NCBI GenBank assembly: GCA_963556145.1 | Contig: OY744464.1 | Coordinates: 2,914,001-2,978,000, forward strand | Source: Hygrocybe punicea | Taxonomy: Eukaryota; Basidiomycota; Agaricomycetes; Agaricales; Hygrophoraceae | Direction of reading: 5' to 3' | DNA: 64,000 nt | Shown here: positions 48,963-61,386 of the stretch, one piece after another | Position numbering within the stretch: position 1 is the stretch's first letter | How the letters are laid out: each line of letters begins with the position of its first letter | Made by a program: the position numbers and the translations under genes | The notes under the pieces: model-generated | Told to the model about the DNA's origin: nothing | Database searches by the model: none | What the model saw: the letters and a program-made list of their open reading frames with translations, nothing else

Positions 48963-51405
48963 TTACAAACTCATTCCGCCACCAAAATATTTACCAAAAT
49001 CATACGCCTCACTCCCTGGATCCCCAATCGAAGCACTTTTCTGAGGCTTGGATGTTGTCTTGGACCCAGTGACCACTCCCTTCTTCGAGAAGGTAGTCGT
49101 GGTTACCGCTTTTTGCTTCGCTTTCGACACCACAGCCTTTCCACGGGCAGGCTTGGACTTCTGTTCATGTGAAACCGCAACGCGAGACTGTTGGAATCCC
49201 TTGATATTGGGAGCAAAAACCACTTTTTTGACTGGGCGGCTGGGTAGGTTCGGTGCAGGCCGTTTTCGGTTTGTACTGGGCAGTGGTGCAGACATCTCTT
49301 CAGTCTCATTATTTTTCTCTTCTGCGGAACTTCCACTCATGAGAGAACCCGCGTCGTCCTCGTCCTCGGCCCCGTCACCCGAGCTTTCATCGTCGGCATC
49401 GTCCTCTGCGTCGTCCACCTCACTAGCGTCATCTGCTGTGCATTCATCCTCAACAGCACCGTTCCATTCGCTCTCATTGCCAACTTCAGATGAGATCCAC
49501 GGCTCTTCGAAGGCGGTTTTCCTTTGCTCGATTGTACCGGGGATGAATTTGACGAGACCTCCTCCCTTCCGCATCTCCTTCCGAGTCTGGAGCATGGACA
49601 GTATGCTTTCGTCCTTCGCATAGATGGTCGCTAGTTCGTGATTCTGCTGTTGCACAGACGAGGTGGACGAGAACGGGGTGGTATACCAGGGGAACTTGCC
49701 TGTGCTCCAATCTCGGAGAACGATACGTGATGCTCCTATCAGATCCAACGCACCACGCTATTATCATAAAAGAATAAAAGGCTAAGCCAGGTATTCTAAA
49801 TAACACACTATTAATGTACAAACCTTCAGAATGAGCTGACGAGCACGCGCAACGCCCGCTAGAAATGCATCGGCGTTACCCCGTTGGAAGGCAGGCAGGT
49901 TGTAGAGTAGCATAAGGTCTTGTGCATCCGCACGAGACACAATATGTGCAACTTCAAACAACGTTACAGTGAGCCGTCCGGAATGAGGTAGGTAAAAGAA
50001 CATAACGAACTAGTGGGTGCTGGATCTTTAAGCCGATCAATTCTGCCTTTATTTCTTAACAGAATGTCTCGAGCACGACTGGTGGCTACATCTGAAAGAA
50101 CTATATTTTCAGGCGTGGTCCAAGATAACCCTGGTGTGTCAATGACTTGAATTTCCATGCCGGCAGCACTAATTGTGACTTGTTGCGGAAGAGTCGTCGT
50201 CGTGGGGCCTTGTGATGACGAGGAGAGATTGTAAAATGGGAGGGCCGACTTGCGCAAGAGAGAATTGATGAGTGAACTTTTCCCTGACTGTAAAAATGAG
50301 GAATGAGGTAAACTCTGCATAAACATCCCAATGCGCGTACATTTGCGAGACCAACAACAGCCACCACGAGAGGGGAACTTCCCGCCTTTTCTTGGGCCCA
50401 TTGCCCAAGGCACTCAAGGACAGAATCGACACCCAGTCCATCATCCTGTCGTAATCTGAGTTTCTCTTTGGGTTTGAAGACAAGTTCAGAGGCAACTGGC
50501 AGGAATAATGATGCAGCGCGGAAGAAGAGGGTGGGATGCTGCGTTCGGAGTTGCGCCGCCCACGCGGTGACAGCTTCGCGCGGGCATGTGTCTATGTGTA
50601 TCATCGTGAAGGCCCCTGAACTGGGTGGTGTCAAGCCATCCTCACCTATTTTATTGAGAACGAGAAGTATCCGAACGCCGGGTCTGGCCGTTGCAAGCTC
50701 CTCCAAGTGAGAGCTCCTAAATGACAACGGATCCCGAGCATCGAGAACCTCTAGAATGACGTCCGCTTGATCCAACACCGATTTCAGGTTTGGATGGTCG
50801 CGGTCAAGAAATATTGCGGCGTCCTCGTCTGATACTTCGGGGTCTTCATTGGAAAATTTGTGCTCTTTCAGCTTGGTACTTGTAACTCTCGCTGGATTGA
50901 CACTTGCGACTCCATCGAACGCGTGAGTTGACGCTTCACGGCCGTCCGTACCGCCTTCCTCAGAGCCTGCCTGTGCTTTGCTAGCCCTTTTCTCGTCTTT
51001 CCGACGTTGCTTTTCCTCCGCGGCCTGAGTCGGTACTTCTTAGAACGTCTTCATAACAAAAAATAACGAAACTTCTCACCCGTCTCCGTTCCTCCGCAAC
51101 TTCTGCCAAAATTTGATCTTTGTAAGGAAAATTGTTGGGGATACCAGGATCTTTTTTGTGTTCTGAGAAAACAAAACACGTTTGGAGATTTGTTTCAGTA
51201 TAGAAAATGTGAGAAACACACTCGACTTCCACTCAGGATTTTTTTTGGCCGCCTTCTTGCTCTTTTTCCTACTTTCCGCGGCCTTGTGGTGGATGCGCGC
51301 ACGCTTGTGCGTCGTACCTCTTTTGCTTGTCTCTGAATGTGGAAGTGAGTGGAGGAAGGAGACCAATGCACGAATTGGTGACTGACTCTTTCTGATTCGA
51401 GGCAT
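48963..51405 (-). CDS. Nucleostemin/GNL3-family GTPase (ribosome biogenesis)
   Basis: Eight exons (51387-51405, 51222-51332, 51080-51162, 50646-51024, 50341-50591, 50011-50287, 49824-49951, 48963-49757) give 680 residues. The Lys/Arg-rich N-terminus (MPRIRKKTSKRGTTHKRARI) matches the Grn1/GNL3 domain. The GTPase motifs are circularly permuted as in this family: G5-like DARDPLSFRSSHLEE, G4 VLNKID, G1 GLANSGKSSLIN, then G3 DTPGL. A coil follows, then a long acidic stretch near residues 510-560, then a basic C-terminus ending FGKYFGGGMSL. Fungal relatives (S. pombe Grn1, yeast Nug1) are needed for 60S maturation in the nucleolus. A TTGAACG-rich element lies 60-90 bp upstream of the ATG. Confidence 0.92.
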
Positions 51406-52152
51406 GTGGATTTGGGAAGGGGAAGAGACAGAAATTTATCCAGCCGAAATTTGCTCACGCGCTCACCTTGAACGTTTGTTTGAACGTTGAACTCAAGGCC
51501 TGCGCTTTAGCCCAAATTTCACTTGCAGTCTTTTCTTCCGTTCTCACCAGAATCAACGTTTATCAAAAAAAATATTAAAACAGTACTGGTACATGAGCCG
51601 CCCACAAAACCAATCAATGGTCAACAAACCAGTCTCACCTACCTATCTATTTGTTACCAGGCTGGAGCGAGCAGAGCCCGGAGCGTTCGTGCGGTATGTT
51701 GCGCCAACAGCCAAGAATCGGCCAAAGGACTGCGAAATGACTTGTATCGCAGCACAACTTCAAACGCAGTTATTGCTGCTGTCCACTTCACGCCGTAATT
51801 GGTAGGCACGTTCCTCAGAAAAGCGCCCATTGAGGCTTGCGGAACCCAGCATGTTATTGGCAGATTGCAGATTCTTGTACTTGCAAATATTTCAAGGTAG
51901 CTGTGGACCAATACAAAACAGTCGAGACGAGGTAACTTGACAACTCGTTTTTTTTGCTATCGAATGGAGTCCTCTGGATTCTTCACGGTAGAGAAAAGAA
52001 ATTGATAAACTTGAGCCTGCGGAGGGTAGACCGCCAAGAAACTCTTCATAATTTGATTATTTTTGAACCCTTGCCCTTGCTTTCGCACTTGATATTCTGA
52101 AACCATAAGATCCAAGTGCAAGTGGGCCAACAGTTGGGACTCATTCACAACT
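51406..52152. other. Intergenic, no gene recognised
   Basis: About 0.75 kb between the nucleostemin-like start and the end of the Tra2-like gene. It includes the motif ttgaacgtttgtttgaacg at 51468-51486 close to the GTPase start. Other open frames are not supported. Confidence 0.55.
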
Positions 52153-53299
52153 TCACCAACGAGGATCGCCCGCATTCGCCGACGCCGCTGGAGGGGCTAC
52201 GCTAGCGGACGGACCATCGTAATCACGAGCACCACCACCTCTGGCAGGACTACCACCCCTGGGTGGGCTTCTTGAGTAACTTCTCCGCCTTCTATAGTCG
52301 GGAGAGTATCGTCCACCTCGCGCCGGCTGAGGGCTGCGGCGGTCGCGCCAGTCCCTGTTGTCTCGTCCATACGGATCCCGATCTTTCTCACGATCGTAAC
52401 CACGACGAGAATATGAATCACGTTCACGGTAAGAGTCGCGATAAGATTCCCTGTGAGAGTCACGGCCACCTCCGCCGCCACCGCCGCCGCCACCACCACC
52501 ACCACCACCACCACCATAGTATGAATCACGGTGCGATGATCTGCGATGACCCATGTATTCCCCGGGAGTGGGAGCATGAGGCCGATCAGTGACTGAATAG
52601 TCCACACGAATGCGACGACCGTTGAGATCCTTAAAAATATAAAAGTAAGTGGGTAGTGAGGAAAGGTCGGTGACGACAGGACATACAACGCCGTTTAGTT
52701 CAGCAATACACCTTCCGGCCTCTTCAACGGTTGCCATTTTGATGAAACCAAACCCCCGCGAGCGGTCGGACTGCTTTGATACACATGAGTATTGTTAACA
52801 ACCAGAACGATGATCCGGACTGACCCTTTGATCATACACGATGGTCACCTTTTCAACCCTGCCGAATCGGCTGAACTCTTCGTCTAGATCACGCTCTTGA
52901 GTGCGGATGCTGAGACCGAAGACTCCAAGCACATTGGACGGATTGGGTGCCTGCTGGGATGTGTAAGGACAGTTGGAAAAATAAAAATCAAGGCAATGAT
53001 CAACAGACTATGGGCGCATGAGGGGGTCTCCGTGGCGCGGGAGACCGGCGGCGAAACCCTGGGCTGCGGTAACCGTTGCTGCGAGCGGGGCTACGAGAAC
53101 GAGAACGACCTCGCGAAGTATGTGTATCGCGCCCAGAGTCAGCAGGAGGCGCCGGGGCCGCTGGTTGAGGAGCAGTGTACGCATCTGAATATGGATCCAC
53201 GGGGGTAGCAGCTGGTTCACCGTACTAGAATTAACCATCGAGGAAAAGATGAAATTAGCTCAGTGGTCGCTGACAATAAAATCGGGGAAAACACACCAT
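52153..53299 (-). CDS. Transformer-2-like SR splicing factor
   Basis: Five exons (53297-53299, 53009-53224, 52825-52950, 52687-52770, 52153-52629) give 301 residues. The first exon is just the ATG. An Arg-Ser-rich N-terminus (GRDTHTSRGRSRSRSPARS) precedes one RRM with RNP2 LGVFGLS and RNP1 RSRGFGFIK, then a linker rich in Pro/Tyr, a run of about 17 glycines, and a second Arg/Ser/Tyr/Asp-rich tail with RSYSRSPPRGGSP. RS-RRM-RS order is that of Tra2, which binds purine-rich exonic enhancers and promotes exon inclusion. It is head to head with eL18, 144 bp between start codons. The model depends on the ATG-only exon, since no other ATG joins in frame. Confidence 0.85.
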
Positions 53300-53443
53300 G
53301 GTGGTTCAAGATCAGAAGGGTTTATTGTTGTTTGTGGCGGATTTCGTTTACAAGCCCGCGATGAACTCTAATCGGACAACTGTACAGTCCATCAAGCCCC
53401 CACTTTATTGGTCCACAGATCCACAAATTCCGGTAAAACCAAG
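53300..53443. promoter_or_regulatory. Bidirectional promoter, Tra2-like / eL18
   Basis: Only 144 bp separate the start codons of the divergent Tra2-like and ribosomal protein genes, so the core promoters and 5' leaders of both must share it. In each gene the first intron begins at the base after the ATG, which may matter for expression level. Confidence 0.7.
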
Positions 53444-54272
53444 ATGGTGAGCTCGTCGTTGTCGCTGGCAGCGCTGGACACACACTTACATTTCATTTGA
53501 TCAGGGAATTGACCTCAAGTCCCACCACGTTAAGAAAGGGAACCGAACTGCCCCTAAGAGCGAAGATCCTTACCTGCTCTTGCTCGTCAAGGTAAGCTAT
53601 TGTTTTCACCTCTCTTACCCAGTAACTCATACTCTCTCCAAGCTCTACCGTTTCTTGGCGCGTCGGACTGATGCGAATTTCAACAAAGTCTGTCCACAGT
53701 AATCGTCGATGCCCTGTGTCTGACTGATTATCAATCCAAAAGGTTATCCTTCATCGCCTCTTCTTATCCAAGACCAACCGGCCCCCCGTTTCCCTGTCGA
53801 GAATTGTAAAGGAAACTTCGAAGGCGCCAGACCTTTCCTCAAAAATAATCGTGCTGGTGGGCACCGTCACTGATGATATTCGCCTACTCGAGGTGCCCAA
53901 ACTGTCGATCGCTGCCATTCGCTTTACAAGAGCCGCTAAAGAACGCATTCTCAATGCTGGTGGCGAGACTCTGACTCTTGATCAACTCGCCATGAGGGCG
54001 CCGTCAGGATCCAACACCATTCTACTCAGGGGAAAGAGGAACACTCGTGAAGCCGTCAAGCACTTTGGGATGGGTGAATCTGAATTACTTTCATTCTCGT
54101 ATCTTGTGCTTATAGCTATCCATATAGGCCCCCACAAGCACAAGAAGCCGTATACTACCTCAAAGGGTCGAAAAGTAACTTGCAAACTTTCCACGCTGTA
54201 TGTCGTTGGCTCATCGTGCTATAGTTCGAGCAGGCTCGCGGTCGCCGAAAATCTCGTGGATTCAAGGTATAG
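53444..54272 (+). CDS. RPL18: 60S ribosomal protein eL18
   Basis: Six exons (53444-53446, 53505-53591, 53643-53687, 53743-54073, 54128-54174, 54225-54272) give 186 residues, the family length. The first exon holds only ATG; splicing yields [20 protein letters not shown], as in fungal eL18. Further family segments are [38 protein letters not shown] and the end [12 protein letters not shown]. It is a structural protein of the large ribosomal subunit. Intron-rich 5' ends are usual for fungal ribosomal protein genes. Confidence 0.96.
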
Positions 54273-54516
54273 ACCATCTAAATCGACTGGAAGTCGGTGG
54301 AGCGTTTTAGGACGAGGGTTTGCCGGGCTTGATATGGGCCTCTTTGAATGCATCCTCCCTTATTTACGTCATGTCACTTCATACCGTTTGCATGCACAAC
54401 CTTGCGCTCGACCATGCACCAGATAAGTCTCTAAAATTCCGTCCAACAATCAATAATAGATGACAGCAAGCTAACAAATGTGTGAAGCGTTAACGCTGTC
54501 CAAAGGTGCAACACTG

Positions 54517-56470
54517 TCAAGCGATGGTTAAGGTACCACTTTTCTCAGCGGATACATTGCCAGCCTTTACATCCGCTGGCCGCATTCCTTGCATCTTTTC
54601 TAACGCCTTTTGTCCCCCGGCATAAAAGAATACCAAGGCACCTCCGACAATCCAGATCCCATACCACTCCAGCCGTTGCCACGCTAGGAGACCGTCCTTG
54701 ACGCTCAGCAGCATGAATGGCGCAACAGAGAAATTTAAAATCAAGATAGAGATGACCGTGCCCAGCACGTCATAGACGCGCTTGATGAGGGTGATGGGTG
54801 ATCCGGGGACTGGAAGGACGAGGGGACGGATGTTTGCGCGGCAAAGACGCCCAGCCGTTGTTACAAATCCCATGTATATGAATGTCAAGTAATATCCGCC
54901 GGCTATTCCGTGCTGACGGCCACGGAACAAACATGCGATGAGTAAAGGACGGGTTGGCCAAACAAGACATAAAACAGACGCTCACCCAACAAGCACTCGT
55001 AGCAAACGTGATCATACTGCTACTGAAACCAGGCTTTTTCCCTATCGGCGTCACACGTTTGTAGACACACTCCCGAAGCCAAACATTCGCCTTCATATTC
55101 CAGGAATCCAACAGGACTTTGAGATTGGAAGGGAATTCAATGGAGAGCACCTTAACATTCGCAGCCCCCTCCCAAAGGGATTCTCCGGATGGGCTGAAAC
55201 CAGTGAAGCCTAATCCAGTCAAAATACTGGCGCCCTGCAAGGATTGGACATAAACCGCACTAACAATGATATGAGTAGCATACCTCAGTGAGTGTCCATA
55301 TAGCATAGTATTTGGATCTTTCAATACAACCATAGAACTGGAGACACCCAACTCTGCACGATGACCATATTAAATGTAGTGTTCTGCCATGTACACCAGC
55401 TTGACATACCGATAGAACAAGCTTTGACTTGCGAACCATGGAGATAGCGTTACCCGGTAGTTGAAAGATCCACTTAAAGTGACGAAAATGCCCAAAAACA
55501 TGAGACCTGAGGCCATCTTCCAATAAGCGACGCGTTTCCTCCCGGTTGGTATCGCGCGACCTGGTTTGGACTTTCCATCAACGGCTTTAAAGAGACTTTC
55601 GTCGATCAGAGAAGTGTACTCGGCAAAATCGCAACAAGGGCCAATAAGAACGCCAGGGAAGAAAAACCTGAAACCAGAAGTGGGTGCCAGCAAGGTAGCG
55701 ATATACCCATATAAACCTACGAATATCCCAAGAACTCCAGTACAGAAGGAAACTTGGTGACGCGTTTCGCCATCTGCCATTTGTCCAGCTCCTAGCAAAA
55801 TGTAGGAGTGGGACATGCTCAGAGGGGCCGTAACATGTGGAAACAAACTTTGTTCACCTCAGAAGGCCTTCGGCCATCCCAAACGTTCCAGGCAAAGGTC
55901 GTGAGTTTCATTGTGAGGACCATTTGCGGCCCAGTGATCTCGAAAGTGTCGTAGCTCAGGTTGAATACCACTCGGATAATGTGGCTTTGTAGTCGATATG
56001 AAATCTGGTCCTGCACGCGAGTGAAAAGCCGACCCACTCACTTGATAGTCAGATGTCCCATTGCAAAACTGAAAGCCAGTCAGGTACATGTGTCGAGCAC
56101 ATCTATGCGCCCTACTCACGCGAACACAATCCAAGGCATCCGTGAACCCTGCACATGCTTCGTAATCAAGTACGTCCCAATAATGCTGCCAAGGAGCTGC
56201 AAGAAGCCTGTGTGTAATCGGAGGACCGGTAGAAAGTAGAAAATGGCGACGGAAACACTGAAAAGATGCTTCAAGTGAGGTTGCGACGATGGAATTCGAA
56301 TGAAGACGCTGCCAAGGGGGTACGATATCAGAAGACAAGCAATGAGCTGCGGAAACACGGCGGTATACTCAGCGACTGCAGAGGCAAAATTGTGGCGCAA
56401 TCAGACCAACCTTCACTTGACCCACAGATGCGCCTAAAAGCGAGGCGAGGGGGACAAAAAGCGCGTCCAT
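54517..56470 (-). CDS. MBOAT lysophospholipid acyltransferase (ALE1-like)
   Basis: Nine exons (56422-56470, 56120-56375, 56042-56068, 55858-55984, 55721-55791, 55410-55667, 55284-55353, 54986-55234, 54517-54912) give 500 residues with about ten hydrophobic segments. MBOAT landmarks: the N-terminus MDALFVPLASLLGASV, GPCCDFAEYTSLIDESLF, FIERSKYYAIWTLTEGASIL-type sequence, the Asn-containing SWNMKANVWLRECVYKR, and the catalytic His in SACWHGIAGGYYLTFIYMG. ALE1-type enzymes re-acylate lysophospholipids in the ER membrane (Lands cycle). The last exon has a soluble Lys-containing tail. The frame needs acceptor ...acaaag at 55985 rather than a nearer AG. Acyl and headgroup preference cannot be stated. 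Confidence 0.9.
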
Positions 56471-56733
56471 AGAAATCACCGTCACGGCCGTTGAAAAGTG
56501 GAAGCTTTTAAAAAAAACATCCACTTAGCGCCAGCCTGTTTTAGAAGTCGGGGCTATGTAAATTATTGTGAACAACTGACGGGCATGCTCATTGTTCTTG
56601 CTCCAACAATGCATATTTGTTTGGTAGTCATGATATTAACTAGCAAAGCATAACTTGTCCCAGCAGAATTAGATCACAAACAATCGAGTATTCAAACAAG
56701 AAAAGAGATATAATAAGATTGCACGAGGCTCCG

Positions 56734-57671
56734 TTAAACCTGGGGGTAAGGTCCCTGAGGAGGACTTGCCGGTATTGGGGAACCCTGGTAGGGGTAGCCG
56801 GGCTGTCCGCCATATTGCGGCGCAGGTGAGAATGTCTGGGGAGCAAAATTGGGAGGATATTGGTACTGGACAGGTGGAGGGTTAACATATTTCTCAGGAG
56901 GTACGCCGCCGGCTTGTGCCGCAGAGTTAACGGCCGGAGCGAAGAAGTTAGTCTGCTTGACGGAGGAGGTCCAGACATTGTGTCCACGGTTGGTTGCAAT
57001 GAGGGTGAACACGAGCAACACAAAGGCGTAACCCAAAACTTTGAACCAACGGAGGGCATAAATAGGGCCGAAGCAACACGAAAATGAGAAACAGATACTG
57101 ACGAGCAAAGAAGATTAGGAACGAAAAGGCTTCAATGGCATTGAATTCTTGGCATGGACCCGCCCCAAGGAAGTATGAACAGCTACCGCCTGCCGAGGCG
57201 TTTGCTGTGAGCGACGCTGTTGAGACCCACAAGATCCAGAGGATAGCTTTAAAAAAAAAATGGAGGTCAGTATAGCGACTCCCCCTTTCCATTATTTACT
57301 AACGTACAAATGGTAGCAAACTCGACCACAATCATGGATGTAAATGCGCCATTTCGCTTGAAATCAATTATGAGGCTTGCGACAAGTATTTCGAATATTA
57401 GCGATGATTCCGAGATGAATCTTTGAAGCACTCACAAGGCAGGTAGGGCTATCAGGGTAAGCGCGCCAGTAGCAATCGCCATCGCCGCAAACACGGAATA
57501 GACTCCAAAATTCGACACCTCGAACCATACAAAATGGGAGGAGAGTGCCAAGACGATTGCAGCGAGGCCGATGGTGATGACTACAGCGAAAAGAATTCCA
57601 TAAAGGGGGCATTTTCAACCGAGATATGACTTACTGAACACAGCCAATCGAATTTTTCCTAGGACAGACAT
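56734..57671 (-). CDS. MARVEL-domain tetraspan membrane protein
   Basis: Five exons (57635-57671, 57436-57580, 57308-57375, 57103-57246, 56734-57038) give 232 residues. Four hydrophobic segments are seen: LAVFIITIGLAAIVLALSS, a second in the GVYSVFAAMAIATGALTLIA region, a third around TISILWILWVSTASLTA and a fourth LLGYAFVLLVFTLIAT. An extracellular-side loop contains GGSCSYFLGAGPCQEFNAIE with two cysteines, as in fungal MARVEL proteins of plasma membrane domains. The C-terminal cytosolic tail is Pro/Gly/Tyr/Gln-rich (NPPPVQYQYPPNF). Role in membrane organisation is inferred; no enzymatic motif is present. Confidence 0.8.
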
Positions 57672-58312
57672 TCTCTTTTTTTTTTTCACAATGCGGCGAG
57701 CGTTGCAGTAGTGACTGTAGGAGCAGAACAAGGATAAAGCCACGTTTTTGACAAACCCCATTTTATATATTATCGGCTCATGAATGATTCCTTTTTCGGC
57801 TGTGGAGCTCAGATCTCAGAGTCAGAAGCCGCACTCCATCGGTTCAGTTGCCTTTGTCAAGGAAGCGCTGGGACGCTGGGACATTTCATTTTTTACCTTG
57901 GATATTGAGACTGCCTGTGAGCTTGAAGATTCTATTATTTGTTATTTATTTATTATTTACTAATAGTTTATTGATTTATGTCTCGCTCGCAGTGGTGCCT
58001 GGGCCGGGCCTTACCCGTCTCACGGATAAGTCAAACCTAAAAAGATGGAAAAGCCATGGCATTGACATAGCGACCGTGACATGACATAGCGACCGTGACA
58101 TTAATATTATGTCGTTCAACTTGAATGGCAGTGGCACTCCGTTCTTCAACATCCTAGCGACCGTACGTACGTATACATTGGCCAACAGCCAACAGAGTTT
58201 ATTATACATATGCTTGGCCTTGGCATAATTATGGGTCATCTCGAGCGAAAGAAGAAAAAAGGTCATAAGACCGAAGCCGCGCCAACTTCTTTTCCCATGC
58301 TCGAATGTCCTT
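57672..58312. other. Intergenic with 19-bp tandem duplication
   Basis: A 641-bp spacer between the MARVEL gene start and the end of the next minus-strand gene. It holds poly-A/T stretches, AT-rich DNA near 57940-57970, and an exact 19-bp duplication. No gene is seen. Confidence 0.6.
58063..58100. repeat. Perfect 19-bp direct tandem duplication
   Basis: The unit TGACATAGCGACCGTGACA occurs at 58063-58081 and again at 58082-58100 without mismatch; a related GCGACCGT recurs at about 58155. It may be a recent slippage event. Confidence 0.85.
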
Positions 58313-59798
58313 CTACATACTGTGAGATATATTCAAGGTTTCCAGCAACGGCTTGGACCTCCACGCCGTCAAATTCGGGGTATGTGCCGATCCAGCAAGA
58401 TCAAAGGACGTGGGGGCAGGACGGGGTGTATAATGTCCAGTCACTCCAATATACGGGTTCCGCGCCACGTTGACTTTATCCCCTGAGAGCGGACGGGAAA
58501 AAGAAACACTGCTGCCAGTCGAATTCGACGACCATCGGGGCACCGGGCTTGGGCGGCCTTCCGCTTGCGATATATCACAATCTGGTGGATCTGCGAACGG
58601 ATCACACAATTGTTGCTCCGTGATTGCCCCGGAATGTTGTGACCGTCCTTTGATTTCGCTGGACTCCATGCTTCCATTCCGCAAGCCTACAGAAAATTGG
58701 CTACTTTCTCCCTCTCTCTTGGATGCGGCCAAACGATCAGCGGGACGTCGAGCAAAGACCATATCTCCGTCACTTTTATCAGAGTGCATACCCCCCACCG
58801 GTGCTTTCCTAAACCTCAAGTTGCTCGTAGATTGAACTCGGCGTCGGCGTGCCAGGATTCGGAGTCCGAAAAATACACAGAGAAAAATGAGGAGGGAGGC
58901 AAAAACTATACCAACGATCGAGGCAAGTACGTTTCGTGTCACGCTGTTACTGGAATTGAGAGTGCAAAATAAGTTGTCAAAAAGAGTATTGATTTGTGTT
59001 TGCAAGTATAGGCAAATAATGTACATACCCGTTGGGAGTGCCGTCAGCACTATTGCCATTACTTGGTAAGATCGTGGACGCGGAATTCGTCGTAAACACA
59101 ATGCTCTGGGCCGGTCCACTAGGGCTACTCGTTCTAGTTCCGGTGCTGAGCAGCGAGGTGTTTAAAGTGTCAGGACTTGATTACGGGTACAAATTTTTAT
59201 CAGTCCTCTGCAACACGGCGAAAAAGCCTCCAGAAATACCTTCTGACGGTGCTCGGTGTGACTATGCTTGGCATCACACTTTGCCAAGATGACGCAGATA
59301 GGCCTGGATTGGTCTTGAGTGAGGAAGGGGGGTAGGTAGAGGTGGGGGTGGGAGTGGGAGTGAAGACCGGAGTGCTGTGGCTATTAACATCAGGCATCGC
59401 GGAGCGTTGCGCGCTCACACTCGTCCAGGTGCTTGTGGGACCTGGAGACAGGTAATAAGTTGGGGAAGTTGCAGTAGTCGAGTAGTGAACCACGAAGGAA
59501 TCTTGGGACAATGACGAGGATGAGGACGATGGTGCAGAAGTTAATAAGGTGCTGGTAGTTGCTTTCCACGGATATACATTGATAGTTGGAATAACGACAG
59601 TGGAGTTATGGAGTCTGAGCGATGAAGAGCCAGGGTATAAGGGAGTAGCCATACTTTCAACAATATCCGAGGGAAACGATGAGCTTAATACGGGGGCATG
59701 GAGGTCAAAAGGAGCAGAATGAGGTCCGCACTACGTGTACATAAATATCAGTGGTAAGGAAAAAGTGGAGCCGCACAGACCAAAAAGGAATACGGCAT
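58313..59798 (-). CDS. Ser/Thr-rich single-pass membrane protein (Mid2/Wsc-like layout)
   Basis: Four exons (59781-59798, 59240-59730, 59029-59175, 58313-58949) give 430 residues. About the first 220 are Ser/Thr/Pro-rich, suited to O-mannosylation. One membrane segment follows (VLASIVGIVFASLLIFLCVF, about residues 225-248) with a basic stop-transfer patch LRILARRRRV, then a roughly 180-residue cytosolic tail with Ser-rich and RSQHSG segments. The layout resembles fungal cell-wall stress sensors or other signal-anchor proteins, but no cysteine-rich WSC domain or clear cleavable signal peptide is visible, and the short first exon is the least certain part. Function unknown. Confidence 0.6.
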
Positions 59799-60527
59799 CG
59801 AAGGAAACAAAATGCGTGTCAAACGGCGAGTTGACCGGGTCGTCAACACCCTGACTATAAAAATCATAGGCAAGTTCAACGAGTCAGATAATTGAACACG
59901 ACCTCGAAGCGTCGTGGAGATTTCGACTTACTTGAATAAGCTCCAACTGCTTACTACTAGCCCGCAGCGGCAGTGAGCACAATAAGCATATCCCTTCGGC
60001 GTAAGTCAGGGTGGGTTGGGATCCACCGACGGCCGCCCAGTGATCATTATGATTTGTGTGCACTGCGGCTCGCCTCAGAACGGTAGAAGAAGAAGAAAAC
60101 GGAAGATACGAGCCTCCGAGTCGTGCATGTCTCCCCCGAATAAGTCGAGTGCACAAAGCAGCCTGCATCGGTCCAGAACCACATAGAAGCATATTGACCT
60201 TTGCACGGCCTATCCTTTACGGTGGAGATCAGACTGTTCGACGGAAACGCGGATGTCCGCAATGAACCGGTTGCTGTCGTTAATTTTTAATTATTTATAA
60301 GCGCTCAGCGCGACAACCTGTCAAATTTCAGAATTGGGCGTCAACGTCAACGTTACACGAGGTACCTGAAGCGCCGAGCTTATACCAAGAATTTTGAACA
60401 TGTACGATAATAACCAATGAAAAGGACCCTCGAGCACGAAACAAGTGGTATAACCAATACGCAAGCAAAACCGAACCTGAGCTACGGAATAAATGGTACG
60501 AGCAACTGGGAACACTTGTCCAGTCGA
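59799..60527. other. Intergenic, no gene recognised
   Basis: About 0.73 kb. A 102-codon minus-strand frame (59884-60192) and others are present, but without motifs or splice continuity to the genes on either side. Confidence 0.5.
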
Positions 60528-61253
60528 TCATCCAGCTATCGCAGTGATGATGAAATCGCGCTTATCATCAGGAGGGGAATCACCCAAGAGCGGTCGGAAA
60601 TAAAACCACTGCACAAACGGTGATTCGACAATGCGGTCTTCTCGTCCAGGCGTGACGACCGTGTTTGTCACGCCGAAGTCATGGAGATTGGGAAATGCAG
60701 CGATGTGATGGGTGAGAATGTGGAAAAATATGACGAATAGAAGGACAAGCAGGACTACCACTGTGCGTGCTTTGAACTGGGGGTTCGCAAGAGCTCTGAT
60801 CCGCTCGCGGATGGAGGCTTTCGGTGGGGGTGCCAGGAAGGCAATGTAGAAGGGCGAGGGATACGAGGAAAGTTGTGCGCCAGGGGAAGACGGGGTGACG
60901 ATGATGGAAGGGAGAGATGACTTCTCGGAAGCCGGAAGGGTGATCTCTAAGGGATATGATGAGATCAACGCAAAGAACAGAGGCAACTAATCAATCACTA
61001 AGCGGTGCCGGAATGAGCGTATAGTCAAGATGCTGGGGCAAGCGATGAGTGCGAGGGGCTGGACGAGATAAATGTTAGCCAGGGACCTTGCACTGAACGA
61101 GGACTTGGAGTTGGAGTTGGAGTTCACCTTCTTTAGCCATAGAACAAGAGTGTGTTGACAAAAGATGGAGAGAACGACTGAGATAACGTGGCCGGACTGA
61201 GCACGGCTATTCCGAGAAAAACGAGTGTGGGGGGTCGAAGGAGAGTTGGTCAC
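60528..61253 (-). CDS. Hypothetical small membrane protein
   Basis: Two exons (60999-61253, 60528-60944) joined over a 54-nt intron give 223 residues. A strong membrane segment (TVVVLLVLLFVIFFHILTHH) sits near residue 155, preceded by a basic patch (KASIRERIRALANPQFKA) and a Ser/Pro-rich stretch; the C-terminal 45 residues are hydrophilic. A weaker hydrophobic stretch near residues 22-42 may be a signal or second membrane segment. I do not recognise the family. The second exon is the better-supported part; the N-terminal exon and its start are tentative. Confidence 0.5.
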
Positions 61254-61386
61254 GGTTATGGAAAGGGAACAAGCTTAAGAATGGATAAGCCCTGCCAAGT
61301 CTTCTTAGCAGCTGAATAATCCATCAATATTACTAATAATAATAATAGCAATATATTATATCTATATTTGGAATATTTTTCAGGAA

